A stretch of DNA of 64,000 nucleotides from Amblyomma americanum. Its lineage: Eukaryota; Arthropoda; Arachnida; Ixodida; Ixodidae. Position 1 is the first letter of the stretch. Each line of letters begins with the position of its first letter. A model generated the notes under the pieces. It did no database searches. It was not told where the DNA came from and saw only the letters and a program-made list of their open reading frames with translations. Where the stretch lies: the NCBI RefSeq assembly GCF_052857255.1, contig NC_135504.1:136574929-136638928 (forward strand), given 5' to 3'. This document shows, one piece after another, positions 63,597 to 64,000 of the stretch. Both the position numbers and the translations under genes were made by a program.

Positions 63597-64000
63597 GCTA
63601 CACTAAACCCATATGTGTAAAGAAATGACTTAGAAGTTTGTGGAGCTGAGCATAGCTAAGCATAGTTAAAAAAATGCCGTTATTTTGATACCCAAACAGA
63701 ACTTTCCATGTTGCTATTATGATTATGCCTCTTTGCAGAAGTACTCCGTGCTCATACAGTATCTGCATCATTGCCACACATGAGTCTGATTAATGAGACA
63801 GAAGGATGAAAACAAATGCCCTTTATTGTTTTTCACCAGTCCAAGTGCCACCTTCCTGCAAGCAGCGCATAGGTGACAACGAAAATGACCCTTTCCTTAA
63901 CGATGGTAGTGCATTTCCTTGCTGCATGTCAGCCCGTTTCCTCCATAAGTCAACTTCATTGGAGCTGCGAGCTCTATTGAACACAATGTGCACATGACAA
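63597..64000. other. Stretch without a recognised gene
   Basis: AT-rich sequence to the window end with no recognised feature in either strand. Confidence 0.5.

Overview
The window looks like repeat-dense nuclear DNA of an ixodid tick. The best marker is a Ruka-type tRNA-derived SINE near 54721-55012, with a related head at 53787-53880. It is accompanied by RTE, CR1-like and RNase H-bearing LINEs, Penelope-like elements (PLEs), Ty3/gypsy elements and several DNA transposon superfamilies. I found no convincing host protein gene, rRNA or functional tRNA gene. The species is not resolved.

Layout. 1-6985: a minus-strand Ty3/gypsy-type element with a 1.1 kb 5' LTR, start of the 3' LTR at the window edge, and domain order gag-PR-INT-RT-RNase H (integrase before RT, as in the Gmr1 clade). 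A LINE 3' fragment splits RT from RNase H. 7115-9460: a degenerate tandem repeat and a decayed RNase H-type LINE. 12385-13490: a 5'-truncated RTE with an open RT frame. 14928-17502: an apparently intact TTAA-flanked DNA transposon of Kolobok type, with an empty-site paralogue at 30331-30362. 18164-27275: a THAP/P-element-like transposase gene split by a PLE snap-back fragment and by a hAT-like element (19965-25643), itself split by a second hAT-like element (20307-23199).

27735-30279: a LINE with an 817-codon open RT frame. 30490-36000: PLE ends, an RTE endonuclease fragment and a second fragment of the 27735 LINE family. 37822-42160: an almost complete LINE with in-frame 5' monomers, a 2A-type translational recoding motif (GDVEENPGP) at the end of its leader, a coiled-coil ORF1, an endonuclease and an RT. 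42284-47180: a SINE-like repeat, a gypsy fragment, LINE scraps and an SGNH-hydrolase-like fragment. 47219-49075: a decayed PLE with RT and GIY-YIG domains. 49660-49750: a (TA)n tract. 50040-52462: the 3' two thirds of a gypsy element with a short LTR. 52470-53630: RNase H end of a LINE. 53787-55012: SINEs. 55790-58850: a CR1-like LINE. 58857-59992: a third hAT-like fragment. 60100-60440: a PLE scrap. 61546-63594: an apparently intact pogo/Tigger transposon with TA duplications and a C-terminal PCNA-binding-like motif.

The elements do not form a pathway. What can be read is a sequence of insertions: P-like element first, PLE and hAT copy B into it, hAT copy A into copy B. The Kolobok-type and Tigger elements, still open and with well-matched ends, look youngest. 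Assignments come from reading motifs by eye; no database search was run.
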